Shown here in pieces: positions 1 to 4,818 of a stretch of 10,512 nt of DNA (its first letter is position 1; each line of letters opens with the position of its first letter). The notes under the pieces are model-generated. The model made no database searches and was not told the DNA's origin. It was given only the letters and a program-made list of their open reading frames with translations. The stretch spans positions 1-10,512 of the forward strand of contig CALBKQ010000157.1 in NCBI GenBank assembly GCA_937895645.1, read 5' to 3'. This stretch comes from an uncultured Clostridia bacterium. GTDB taxonomy: Bacteria > Bacillota > Clostridia > Oscillospirales > Acutalibacteraceae. A program made the translations under genes and the position numbers.

Positions 1-905
1 TCTTTATATTTGAAGTCCATCTCCTTGCCGCCAACAATACAGTTAAGTTCAGCAAGGTCGTTTGGAACTGTCCAGTCAAGAGTGATGTTTGTGAATGGTG
101 ACTGTGTGCCCCAACGAGATGGAGTGTTAACACCATAAATAAATGACTGAATGCACTGTTTAACTTCTTTGTATGTGAGATTATCAACTTTTACGAAAGG
201 AGCAAGATATGTGTCAAATGATGAGAAAGCCTGAGCACCTGCCCATTCATTCTGCATAATACCAAGGAAGTTAACCATCTGATTGCAGAGTGTTGAAAGG
301 TGAGCAGCAGGAGCAGATGTGATTTTACCTGGAACACCGCCAAGACCTTCTTGAATAAGCTGTTTTAATGACCAACCTGCACAGTAACCTGTAAGCATTG
401 AAAGGTCGTGAATGTGAATATCAGCATTTCTGTGAGCATTGCCGATTTCATCATCATAAATTTCTGAAAGCCAATAGTTAGCAGTAACTGCACCTGAGTT
501 TGAAAGAATCAAACCACCTACTGAGTAAGTAACTGTTGAGTTTTCTTTAACACGCCAGTCATTAACATTAAGGTAGTTATCAATGATTGCCTTGTAGTCA
601 ACCATTGTTGCGTTAAGGTTACGAACCTTTTCTCTCTGACGACGGTAGATAATGTATGCTTTAGAAACATCATCATAACCTGCTTTAATAAGAACTGATT
701 CAACACTGTCCTGAATATCTTCAACTGCGATGTTACCATCTTTGATTTTTGGTTCGAAATCTGCTGTTACTTTAAGAGCTAAGAAATCGATAATATCAGG
801 GTTAAACTGTTTGTTACAAGCTTCAAATGCCTGTGTAATAGCGTCTGCAATCTTTTTTACGTCAAAATTTGCGATTTTGCCATCTCTTTTAAGTACGTTA
901 TACAT
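1..905 (-). CDS. nrdD: Anaerobic (class III) ribonucleoside-triphosphate reductase, N-terminal part
   Basis: Reduces ribonucleoside triphosphates to deoxyribonucleotides in the cytoplasm without oxygen, using a glycyl radical installed by NrdG. The gene runs off the left edge, so only about 301 N-terminal residues are visible of a family length near 700-780; the C-terminal glycyl-radical loop is not seen. Residues 1 to about 95 form an ATP-cone allosteric domain, starting MYNVLKRDGKIANFDVKKI and ending near IIYRRQREKVR. The reductase body follows, with NADIHIHDLSMLTGYCAGW, GGVPGKITSAPAAHLSTLCNQ and NTPSRWGTQSPF, all typical of NrdD and including the conserved YC and LC cysteines. The reading frame is open throughout. 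The ATG at 905 is preceded by a strong GGGAGG site at 913-918. It lies downstream of nrdG but has its own promoter with NrdR-like boxes. Family assignment is secure. Confidence 0.95.
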   Translation of the reverse strand, partial: MYNVLKRDGKIANFDVKKIADAITQAFEACNKQFNPDIIDFLALKVTADFEPKIKDGNIAVEDIQDSVESVLIKAGYDDVSKAYIIYRRQREKVRNLNATMVDYKAIIDNYLNVNDWRVKENSTVTYSVGGLILSNSGAVTANYWLSEIYDDEIGNAHRNADIHIHDLSMLTGYCAGWSLKQLIQEGLGGVPGKITSAPAAHLSTLCNQMVNFLGIMQNEWAGAQAFSSFDTYLAPFVKVDNLTYKEVKQCIQSFIYGVNTPSRWGTQSPFTNITLDWTVPNDLAELNCIVGGKEMDFKYK

Positions 906-957
906 TGTGCATCCTCCCTATTGGTTTAATTTTTTCTGTGTATAAAAGAATAAATCC

Positions 958-979
958 CGCTAATTTTTTCGGGTTAGCG
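958..979 (-). other. Hairpin at the predicted 5' end of the nrdD transcript
   Basis: On the minus strand, CGCTAA (979-974) pairs with TTAGCG (963-958) around a 10-base loop CCCGAAAAAA. With a -10 box at 991-986, transcription should begin near 979-980, which places this 6-bp stem almost exactly at the mRNA 5' terminus. Such 5'-terminal stems are known to protect some Gram-positive mRNAs from decay. That role here is inference. There is no U-run after it, so it is not a terminator. Confidence 0.45.
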
Positions 980-985
980 AGACTT

Positions 986-1014
986 ATTATATTACATATA
1001 TAGTGTTTTGTCAA
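986..1014 (-). promoter_or_regulatory. Consensus sigma-A promoter of nrdD
   Basis: On the minus strand the -35 box TTGACA (1014-1009) is separated by 17 bases from the -10 box TATAAT (991-986). Both hexamers match the consensus perfectly, as does the spacing. The predicted start is near 979-980, giving a leader of about 75 bases before the nrdD ATG at 905. So strong a promoter would need a repressor, and NrdR-like boxes overlap it. Confidence 0.85.
991..1006 (-). promoter_or_regulatory. NrdR box 2 (degenerate, within nrdD promoter spacer)
   Basis: On the minus strand ACACTATATATGTAAT matches about 12 of 16 positions of the NrdR-box consensus: the left half is intact and the right half degenerate. 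It fills the spacer between -35 and -10 and touches the -10 box. It is 33 bp centre-to-centre from the perfect box at 1024-1039. The pairing and location, more than the sequence alone, make it credible. Confidence 0.6.
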
Positions 1015-1023
1015 TAGGTTTTC

Positions 1024-1039
1024 ACACAATATATTGTGT
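1024..1039 (-). promoter_or_regulatory. NrdR box 1 (upstream of the nrdD -35)
   Basis: ACACAATATATTGTGT is a perfect 16-bp palindrome. It matches, as I recall it, the NrdR-box pattern acaCwAtATaTwGtgt seen upstream of ribonucleotide reductase genes. NrdR is the zinc-finger/ATP-cone repressor that shuts down nrd genes when dATP is plentiful. The box sits just upstream of the -35 hexamer and is centred 33 bp from the second, weaker box, close to three helical turns, as expected for paired NrdR sites. The nrdR gene itself is not in this window. Confidence 0.8.
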
Positions 1040-1052
1040 TTTTTGTGGGTTT

Positions 1053-1748
1053 TTAAGAAACCCCACGAATTTGAACATCTGGCACGATTTCTGTCGCTTT
1101 TTCGCGCATTTCCTTAAGTGTATCAAGGGTTGCGGGGGTTAAACACTCCCCTATTAAATCACCTGAATCCACAAAGTTCTGTAAAAAATACTTGTGTGCG
1201 CCGCGAATCCACACCACAATATCTTGTATATCTTCAACAGTATGAAACTCATTGACAATAGTTGTTCTAAACTCAAAATCTATATTACCGTTAATTAAAA
1301 AATCTACGCTTTCCTCTATTTTTGACAAATCAAGGTTATTTATTCCTGCTGTTTCTTTGTATTTGGATTTACTGTTTTTAATGTCCATAGCAACATAGTC
1401 AACAAGACCCTCATTAACTAATTCTTTTAATTTTTCAGGGAATGTACCATTGGTGTCAAGTTTAACTGAATAACCAAGATTTTTGATTTCTGTAATAAAT
1501 TCTTTAATATCAGGTTGCAGTAATGGCTCACCACCTGTAATGCAAACACCCTCTAAAATGCCCTGACGTTTTTTAAGATAGTCAAGGATTTCTTCTGTAC
1601 TGAATGTATTGTCACTATCAATATGAGTTACGAGTGATGCGTTATGGCAAAAAGGACAACGCATATTACACCCAGCAGTAAAAATTGTACAAGCAACTCT
1701 GCCGGGATAATCAAGTAATGTTAATTTCTGAAAACCATTTATAACCAT
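1053..1748 (-). CDS. nrdG: Anaerobic ribonucleoside-triphosphate reductase activating protein (radical SAM)
   Basis: Radical SAM activase that uses a [4Fe-4S] cluster and S-adenosylmethionine to generate the glycyl radical on NrdD. The 231-residue protein shows the cluster motif CxxxCxxC at C27, C31 and C34 (GCNMRCPFCHN), the SAM-contacting TGGEP at 71-75 and LDTNG at 97-101. Its opening, GFQKLTLLDYPGRVACTIF, is typical of the longer NrdG2-type activases of about 230 residues; the E. coli protein is about 154. The ATG at 1748 follows GAAAGGAC at a good distance. It lies directly upstream of nrdD, with 147 bases between them that hold the nrdD promoter, and no intrinsic terminator is seen, so readthrough is possible. 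Neighbouring nrdD makes this role much more likely than a generic PflA. Confidence 0.9.
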   Translation of the reverse strand: MVINGFQKLTLLDYPGRVACTIFTAGCNMRCPFCHNASLVTHIDSDNTFSTEEILDYLKKRQGILEGVCITGGEPLLQPDIKEFITEIKNLGYSVKLDTNGTFPEKLKELVNEGLVDYVAMDIKNSKSKYKETAGINNLDLSKIEESVDFLINGNIDFEFRTTIVNEFHTVEDIQDIVVWIRGAHKYFLQNFVDSGDLIGECLTPATLDTLKEMREKATEIVPDVQIRGVS

Positions 1749-1780
1749 TATAAAAGTCCTTTCGAATTTTACTGATTTCT

Positions 1781-1789
1781 ATTTTAACA
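1781..1789 (-). promoter_or_regulatory. Possible extended -10 promoter of nrdG
   Basis: On the minus strand TGTTAAAAT reads as an extended -10 (TGn followed by TAAAAT), 33 bases upstream of the nrdG ATG. The -35 region about 17 bases further up (TTTATT) is poor. The proC terminator lies immediately upstream, so nrdG needs its own promoter and this is the best candidate. Confidence 0.45.
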
Positions 1790-1800
1790 CATATAAAGCG

Positions 1801-1829
1801 AAAAATAAAGCACGAGTTAACTCGTGCCT
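1801..1829 (-). terminator. Intrinsic terminator after proC
   Basis: The perfect palindrome GCACGAGTTAACTCGTGC (1810-1827) forms a 7-bp stem with a TTAA loop. On the minus strand it is followed by TTTATTTTT. It begins 8 bases after the proC stop codon, so it should end the mscL-proC transcript before nrdG. Confidence 0.85.
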
Positions 1830-1834
1830 TAAAT

Positions 1835-2635
1835 TTACATTCTTTTGTCTTTTTCGTATGATGCTTGTACTGCGTCCATAACGGCTTTATCAAAATCTTC
1901 GTTCTGAAGTTTTGCAACACCTTCAATAGTTGTGCCACCCGGCGAGCATACACTGTTGATAAGCGCCCATGGTGAGTCGCCTGTTTCAAGCATCATTTTT
2001 GCACTTCCGAGCACCGCCTGTGCAGAGATTTTAAGAGCGTCTTCACGTTTCATACCGTTCTTTTCTGCACCACGCGCCATTGAATCAATAAACATAAACG
2101 CATAAGCAGGTGAACAAGCAGCAATTACCGAGAAAATTGAAAACTGACTTTCAGGTAATTCGATTACATCACCAAAGCTCTGACAAAGTCCCTTTACAAA
2201 ATCAAGAAGCGCATAACTTACTTTCTCATTTTTACAAACAGCACTCATTGAAGCACCCACTTTTGCATTAATATTAGGCATAACGCGAATAACCGGTGTA
2301 TTGCTTTCAAGAAATGAGCAAAGGTAAGAAATTGTTTTGCCTGCACCAATTGATACAAGTGCATTGTTGTTTTCAGAAAGTGCATCTTTAATTTGTGGTA
2401 AAACATCAGGAAAAACCTGTGGCTTTACTGCAAGAACTACAACCTGTGATTTTTCTGCAACTTCTTTAGCAGATGACACAATCTCTACACCTAAACTATC
2501 TTTAAGTGCGATTACTTTTTCTTCACAAGTGTCAAAAACGCAGATTTCTGCACTATTTACATATTGTGACTTGACTACGCCATTAAGAATAGCTGTAGCC
2601 ATATTTCCACAGCCGATAAAACCAAGTTTATACAT
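1835..2635 (-). CDS. proC: Pyrroline-5-carboxylate reductase
   Basis: Catalyses the last step of proline synthesis, reducing 1-pyrroline-5-carboxylate with NAD(P)H in the cytoplasm. The 266-residue protein has the usual family length. An N-terminal Rossmann fold begins GFIGCGNMA (5-13), followed by AVKPQ (69-73) and VMPN (118-121). The C-terminal dimerisation domain carries SPAYAF (175-180) and the P5CR signature SPGGTT (231-236). It starts 2 bases after the mscL stop codon with no clear Shine-Dalgarno sequence (GTTGAATAATTATG). Translation is therefore probably coupled to mscL, and the two genes share a promoter. A strong terminator follows. No other proline genes are nearby. Confidence 0.95.
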   Translation of the reverse strand: MYKLGFIGCGNMATAILNGVVKSQYVNSAEICVFDTCEEKVIALKDSLGVEIVSSAKEVAEKSQVVVLAVKPQVFPDVLPQIKDALSENNNALVSIGAGKTISYLCSFLESNTPVIRVMPNINAKVGASMSAVCKNEKVSYALLDFVKGLCQSFGDVIELPESQFSIFSVIAACSPAYAFMFIDSMARGAEKNGMKREDALKISAQAVLGSAKMMLETGDSPWALINSVCSPGGTTIEGVAKLQNEDFDKAVMDAVQASYEKDKRM

Positions 2636-2637
2636 AA

Positions 2638-3096
2638 TTATTCAACGTCTGATGTGCAGTGAGCACACTTTGTAGCGTCAATAGCAATTTCGCTTTTGCA
2701 GAATGGACAAACTTTTGTAGTTGGAGCTACTTCTTCTACAACTTCTGGCTTTTTGCCGAGGGATGTAAGCTTGTTAAGTCCTTTAACGAGAAGGAAAATA
2801 ACAAACGCCATAATAAGAAAATCAATAGTTACTGCAATAAAGTTACCGTATGTAAGAATTGCTGCACCTGCTTCAGTTGCTTCTTCTATTGTTGCATATT
2901 CGCCACCGTCAAGCGCTACGAATTTTGATGCAAAGTCGCTACCTTTTGTAATAAGACCGATAAGTGGCATTACAAGGTCATTAACTACTGATGTTACGAT
3001 TTTCTGGAAAGCACCACCGATAATAACACCGACTGCAAGGTCGATAACGTTACCACGCATAGCAAAATCCTTGAATTCTTTGAAAAATCCTTTCAT
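2638..3096 (-). CDS. mscL: Large-conductance mechanosensitive channel with C-terminal zinc ribbon
   Basis: MscL is a homopentameric membrane channel that opens under membrane tension and releases solutes during hypo-osmotic shock. The protein has 152 residues. The N-terminal helix MKGFFKEFKDFAMRGNVIDLA and TM1 (about 15-43, VGVIIGGAFQKIVTSVVNDL) are canonical; a periplasmic-side loop follows, then TM2 at about 80-106. After the usual cytoplasmic helix region (about 107-128) there is an added zinc ribbon with cysteine pairs C130/C133 (CPFC) and C144/C147 (CAHC). The extra domain would hang under the pore as five copies. The start has AAGGA at a good distance and a clear promoter. It is probably cotranscribed with proC; a link through osmoprotectant proline is possible but inferred. 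Confidence 0.93.
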   Translation of the reverse strand: MKGFFKEFKDFAMRGNVIDLAVGVIIGGAFQKIVTSVVNDLVMPLIGLITKGSDFASKFVALDGGEYATIEEATEAGAAILTYGNFIAVTIDFLIMAFVIFLLVKGLNKLTSLGKKPEVVEEVAPTTKVCPFCKSEIAIDATKCAHCTSDVE

Positions 3097-3133
3097 TTGA
3101 AAAATCCTTCTTTCTTATAAAATTTATGTAAAA

Positions 3134-3161
3134 ATTATATCACAATTTTTATGGATTTCAA
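3134..3161 (-). promoter_or_regulatory. Sigma-A promoter of mscL-proC
   Basis: On the minus strand TTGAAA (3161-3156), a 16-base spacer and TATAAT (3139-3134) form a good promoter. It is strengthened by an upstream TG in the extended -10 arrangement (TGATATAAT). It begins just after the stop codon of the upstream radical SAM gene, so mscL-proC is a separate transcription unit. Confidence 0.75.
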
Positions 3162-3163
3162 CA

Positions 3164-4042
3164 TTATTTTACACCTGTACCATCGAAACTTGGTATAAAA
3201 TCAGTTTTCGCAGATGTTTTTTCTTGCATAAAGCCGTTTGTGAAGCCTAAATCCACAAAGTAATCAACCACTTTATTGTATTCAGCTGTTGTAAGTCTGC
3301 GGTTTAATTCTTTGAAATCTGAAATCTCACCATAAGGAGTGTATTGACTCATAATGCTTATGTATGTATCTTCTGGCAGGTTGTTTTTTATCCATAAAAG
3401 TATATTTTTGCTTTCGTCTGTATTTTTTGGCAATACAAGATGACGGATTATAATTCCTTTTTGAATTATGCCGTCTTTGAACTGTGTTTTAGGTTGCTGA
3501 CGATACATTTCAAGAATTGCTTTACTTGCTTTTTCAAAATAATCAGGACACTTTGCGTAATTACCCGACTTTTCACTACTGAAATATTTTAAGTCAGGAA
3601 GATAAACATCAATAAGCCCTTCGAGTTTTTTTAGAGTTTCAACACTATCATACCCTGACGAGTTGTAAACCACGGGGACTTGTGGTTTGTATTTTGTAAG
3701 TGCCTCAAGAATAATATGTGAAAAATGAGTAGGGTTTACAAAATCAATAGTATGTACTCCCTTATCTTCAAGTTCTTTAATAATCTCAATAAGACGAGTT
3801 GTCGTGATTGCCTCGCCTTTATTTTCATGACTTATGGGGTAATTCTGACAAAAGCAACATTTAAGACTGCACCCTGAAAAGAAAATTGCACCTGTACCCT
3901 TTTCTCCACTTATGCAAGGCTCTTCCCAATTATGAATGTCTGCACGAGCAAGTACAGGGTTTTCTGGCATTTTGCAAAATCCGTTACCAACATTTTCATT
4001 TCTTTCTGCGTTACAGTTTCTAGGACACAAGTTGCAGAGCAT
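3164..4042 (-). CDS. PflX-like radical SAM protein of unknown function
   Basis: The 292-residue protein resembles the COG1313/PflX group, which is related to pyruvate formate-lyase activating enzymes; its substrate is not known. A short N-terminal cysteine cluster (C3, C6, C10 in MLCNLCPRNC, plus C23) comes first and could bind a second metal centre. The family hallmark WEEPCISG lies at 39-46, and the radical SAM motif CxxxCxxC at C58, C62 and C65 (GCSLKCCFCQN). Further family-like segments are GVHTIDFVNPTHF (95-107), YNSSGY (126-131) and DVYLPDLKY (145-153). The ATG at 4042 follows GAGGTG. No glycyl-radical partner adjoins it; nrdD/nrdG lie 2 kb downstream behind other promoters, so a link to them is not supported. 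The promoter is unclear and may lie in the repeat array upstream. Confidence 0.85.
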   Translation of the reverse strand: MLCNLCPRNCNAERNENVGNGFCKMPENPVLARADIHNWEEPCISGEKGTGAIFFSGCSLKCCFCQNYPISHENKGEAITTTRLIEIIKELEDKGVHTIDFVNPTHFSHIILEALTKYKPQVPVVYNSSGYDSVETLKKLEGLIDVYLPDLKYFSSEKSGNYAKCPDYFEKASKAILEMYRQQPKTQFKDGIIQKGIIIRHLVLPKNTDESKNILLWIKNNLPEDTYISIMSQYTPYGEISDFKELNRRLTTAEYNKVVDYFVDLGFTNGFMQEKTSAKTDFIPSFDGTGVK

Positions 4043-4066
4043 TTTTTCACCTCTTTATAACTAAGT

Positions 4067-4214
4067 TTGCCTTGTGGCAAGTGAAGTTGTGTAAACACAG
4101 TGAAGTTACTTTGTAGTGAAGTTACACCTAACGGTGTAATGCAAACTCAACTTCACTTTTCTAAAAAACTTCCCTCTGATAAGAACTTCACTTTTACGAA
4201 GCAAAAAATTCACC
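4067..4214. repeat. Array of short hairpins alternating with the octamer GTGAAGTT / AACTTCAC
   Basis: Exact GTGAAGTT copies start at 4081, 4100 and 4116. Exact inverted copies AACTTCAC lie at 4149-4156 and 4184-4191, and degenerate copies near 4165-4174 and 4207-4214. Several intervals between octamers are small palindromes of different sequence: TTGCC-TTGT-GGCAA (4067-4080), GTGT-AA-ACAC (4089-4098), TAC-TTT-GTA (4107-4115), ACACC-TAAC-GGTGT (4124-4137) and the imperfect TTTTAC-GAA-GCAAAA (4192-4206). The array fills most of the 181-base gap between the XRE gene and the PflX-like gene. It resembles dispersed palindromic repeats I recall from Clostridia, but I cannot confirm a family. No open reading frame of note lies inside. 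Confidence 0.75.
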
Positions 4215-4223
4215 TATAAAATA

Positions 4224-4421
4224 TTATTCCAACCCACAAATATAATCTAATGATACATTAAAATGTTTTGCGTATTTAACAAGAACATTTACAGGAATTT
4301 CTCTTTGATTGTTTTCATAATAACTTACTGTTCTTTGTGTAGTTCCTAAAATCTCTGCTAGTTGTGATTGAGTTAAATCACGGTCTTCTCGTAATTCTTT
4401 TATTCTTTCATTCCAAATCAT
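4224..4421 (-). CDS. Small XRE-family helix-turn-helix transcriptional regulator
   Basis: A 65-residue protein that is almost entirely one Cro/C1-type DNA-binding domain (about residues 5-59). The helix-turn-helix is LTQSQLAEILGTTQRTVSYYE (16-36), followed by NNQREIP and the family-typical FNVSLDYICGLE end. I chose the ATG at 4421, because GGTGAT precedes it at the right distance. An upstream in-frame TTG at 4436 would add five residues but would place that site inside the gene. It is divergent from a small Cys-rich gene, and the two promoters share an intergenic region with a 10-bp direct repeat, so autoregulation and control of the partner are likely (inference). Its size fits regulators of small accessory loci. 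Confidence 0.88.
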   Translation of the reverse strand: MIWNERIKELREDRDLTQSQLAEILGTTQRTVSYYENNQREIPVNVLVKYAKHFNVSLDYICGLE

Positions 4422-4438
4422 AATATCACCCAACAAAT

Positions 4439-4444
4439 ATTATA
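4439..4444 (-). promoter_or_regulatory. -10 box of the XRE gene promoter
   Basis: TATAAT on the minus strand, 18 bases upstream of the chosen ATG at 4421, preceded by TG. The -35 region 17 bases upstream (TCAATA, 4467-4462) is weak. It would give a leader of roughly 10-15 bases containing only the ribosome binding site. Confidence 0.55.
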
Positions 4445-4454
4445 CATAGTTTAA

Positions 4455-4489
4455 TTTGTTCTATTGATTTTTAGATTATTTTGTTCTAT
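4455..4489. promoter_or_regulatory. Direct repeat TTTGTTCTAT, candidate operator of the divergent pair
   Basis: TTTGTTCTAT occurs exactly at 4455-4464 and at 4480-4489, 25 bp apart (start to start). The first copy touches the -35 regions of both divergent promoters; the second overlaps the plus-strand -10 box at 4487-4492. A DNA-binding protein recognising both would control both genes. Binding by the adjacent XRE protein is inference, since XRE operators are more often inverted repeats. Confidence 0.5.
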
Positions 4490-4492
4490 AAT
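4464..4492 (+). promoter_or_regulatory. Sigma-A promoter of the Cys-rich small gene
   Basis: TTGATT (4464-4469), a 17-base spacer and TATAAT (4487-4492). The predicted start near 4499 leaves a leader of about a dozen bases that is essentially just the GAGGTGAT ribosome binding site (4500-4507). Confidence 0.7.
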
Positions 4493-4510
4493 ACTTTTGA
4501 GGTGATAATT

Positions 4511-4720
4511 ATGGAACAAATTTGTGGCAACTGTGAACATTTTGTAAAGCACTTTGTAAATATCGGTGGTAGGTTTGTTCATAGTGAACTTGGGCATTGC
4601 AGATACCCTATGGTTAAAAATCGACAAGTTCAGACCAAAGCGTGTAAGTATTTTGAAGAAAGACATACTGACGATTCAATAAATGTTATAGAAATTACAA
4701 TTAAACACAAGACATTATAA
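4511..4720 (+). CDS. Small four-cysteine protein of unknown function
   Basis: I do not recognise a named family. The 69-residue product has C5 and C8 in CGNCEHF, C30 in GHCRYP and C45 in KACKYFE: a Cx2C pair plus two single cysteines, with aromatic residues after each. This looks like a small metal-binding (zinc or iron-sulfur) fold, though no ligand can be proven. The ATG at 4511 is chosen because GAGGTGAT sits 3 bases upstream; an in-frame ATG at 4481 lies inside the promoter and lacks such a site. There is no signal peptide or membrane segment, so it is probably cytoplasmic. The last 20 residues lack cysteines and look like a beta strand. It is divergent from the XRE gene, which is its likely regulator. 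The cysteine spacing and good ribosome binding site argue that it is real. Confidence 0.75.
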   Translation: MEQICGNCEHFVKHFVNIGGRFVHSELGHCRYPMVKNRQVQTKACKYFEERHTDDSINVIEITIKHKTL

Positions 4721-4729
4721 ACACAAAAC

Positions 4730-4749
4730 GGGTGATTCGTGAATGGCCC
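4730..4749. repeat. Imperfect palindrome resembling a dispersed clostridial repeat
   Basis: GGGTGATT-CGTG-AATGGCCC forms an 8-bp stem with one G-G mismatch and one G-T wobble, then CTAC. It looks like a decayed copy of a palindromic element (GATTCGTGAATC core followed by CCCCTAC) that I recall as common between genes in Clostridia. That identity needs a genome search. It lies 9 bases after the Cys-rich gene and could also slow RNA polymerase there, but no U-run follows. Confidence 0.45.
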
Positions 4750-4761
4750 CTACATTTTCAC

Positions 4762-4790
4762 TTGCTAAACAACAAAAAATGGTATATACT
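4762..4790 (+). promoter_or_regulatory. Promoter of coaX
   Basis: TTGCTA (4762-4767), a 17-base spacer and TATACT (4785-4790). The predicted start near 4797 gives a leader of about 20 bases with GTGAGGTG before the coaX ATG at 4819. Confidence 0.65.
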
Positions 4791-4818
4791 TATTATATTG
4801 TTTTTGTGAGGTGAGAAT

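Noticed and set aside
518..739. Minus-strand open frame of 73 codons inside nrdD
   Set aside because: It is a different frame from nrdD, whose own frame is open and gives clear NrdD motifs; this is a shadow.
730..945. Plus-strand open frame of 71 codons opposite nrdD
   Set aside because: It lies antisense to the nrdD ATP-cone and start region, has no ribosome binding site and gives a non-family-like peptide.
1038..1066. Possible terminator after nrdG (GTGGG/CCCAC stem at the stop codon)
   Set aside because: On the minus strand it is followed by A residues rather than T residues, so it does not fit an intrinsic terminator.
1787..1798. NrdR-box half-site upstream of nrdG (ATATGTGT on the minus strand)
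   Set aside because: It lacks one base of the consensus half-site and has no partner half; too weak to call.
1711..1989. Minus-strand 92-codon open frame across the proC-nrdG junction
   Set aside because: It overlaps proC, the terminator and nrdG out of frame; the sequence is low-complexity and basic with no start site.
4054..4080. Promoter for the PflX-like gene (TTGCCA, 15 bases, TATAAA)
   Set aside because: Predicted transcription would begin at or inside the ribosome binding site, and the -35 belongs to a hairpin of the repeat array.
4067..4214. CRISPR-like array
   Set aside because: The constant unit is only 8 bp, occurs in both orientations, and the intervals are short palindromes; no cas genes are present.
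4422..4436. TTG start extending the XRE protein by five residues
   Set aside because: The GGTGAT ribosome site would lie inside the gene, and it fits the ATG at 4421.
4224..4720. Toxin-antitoxin pair
   Set aside because: The genes are divergent rather than overlapping in one operon, and the Cys-rich protein matches no toxin family I recognise.
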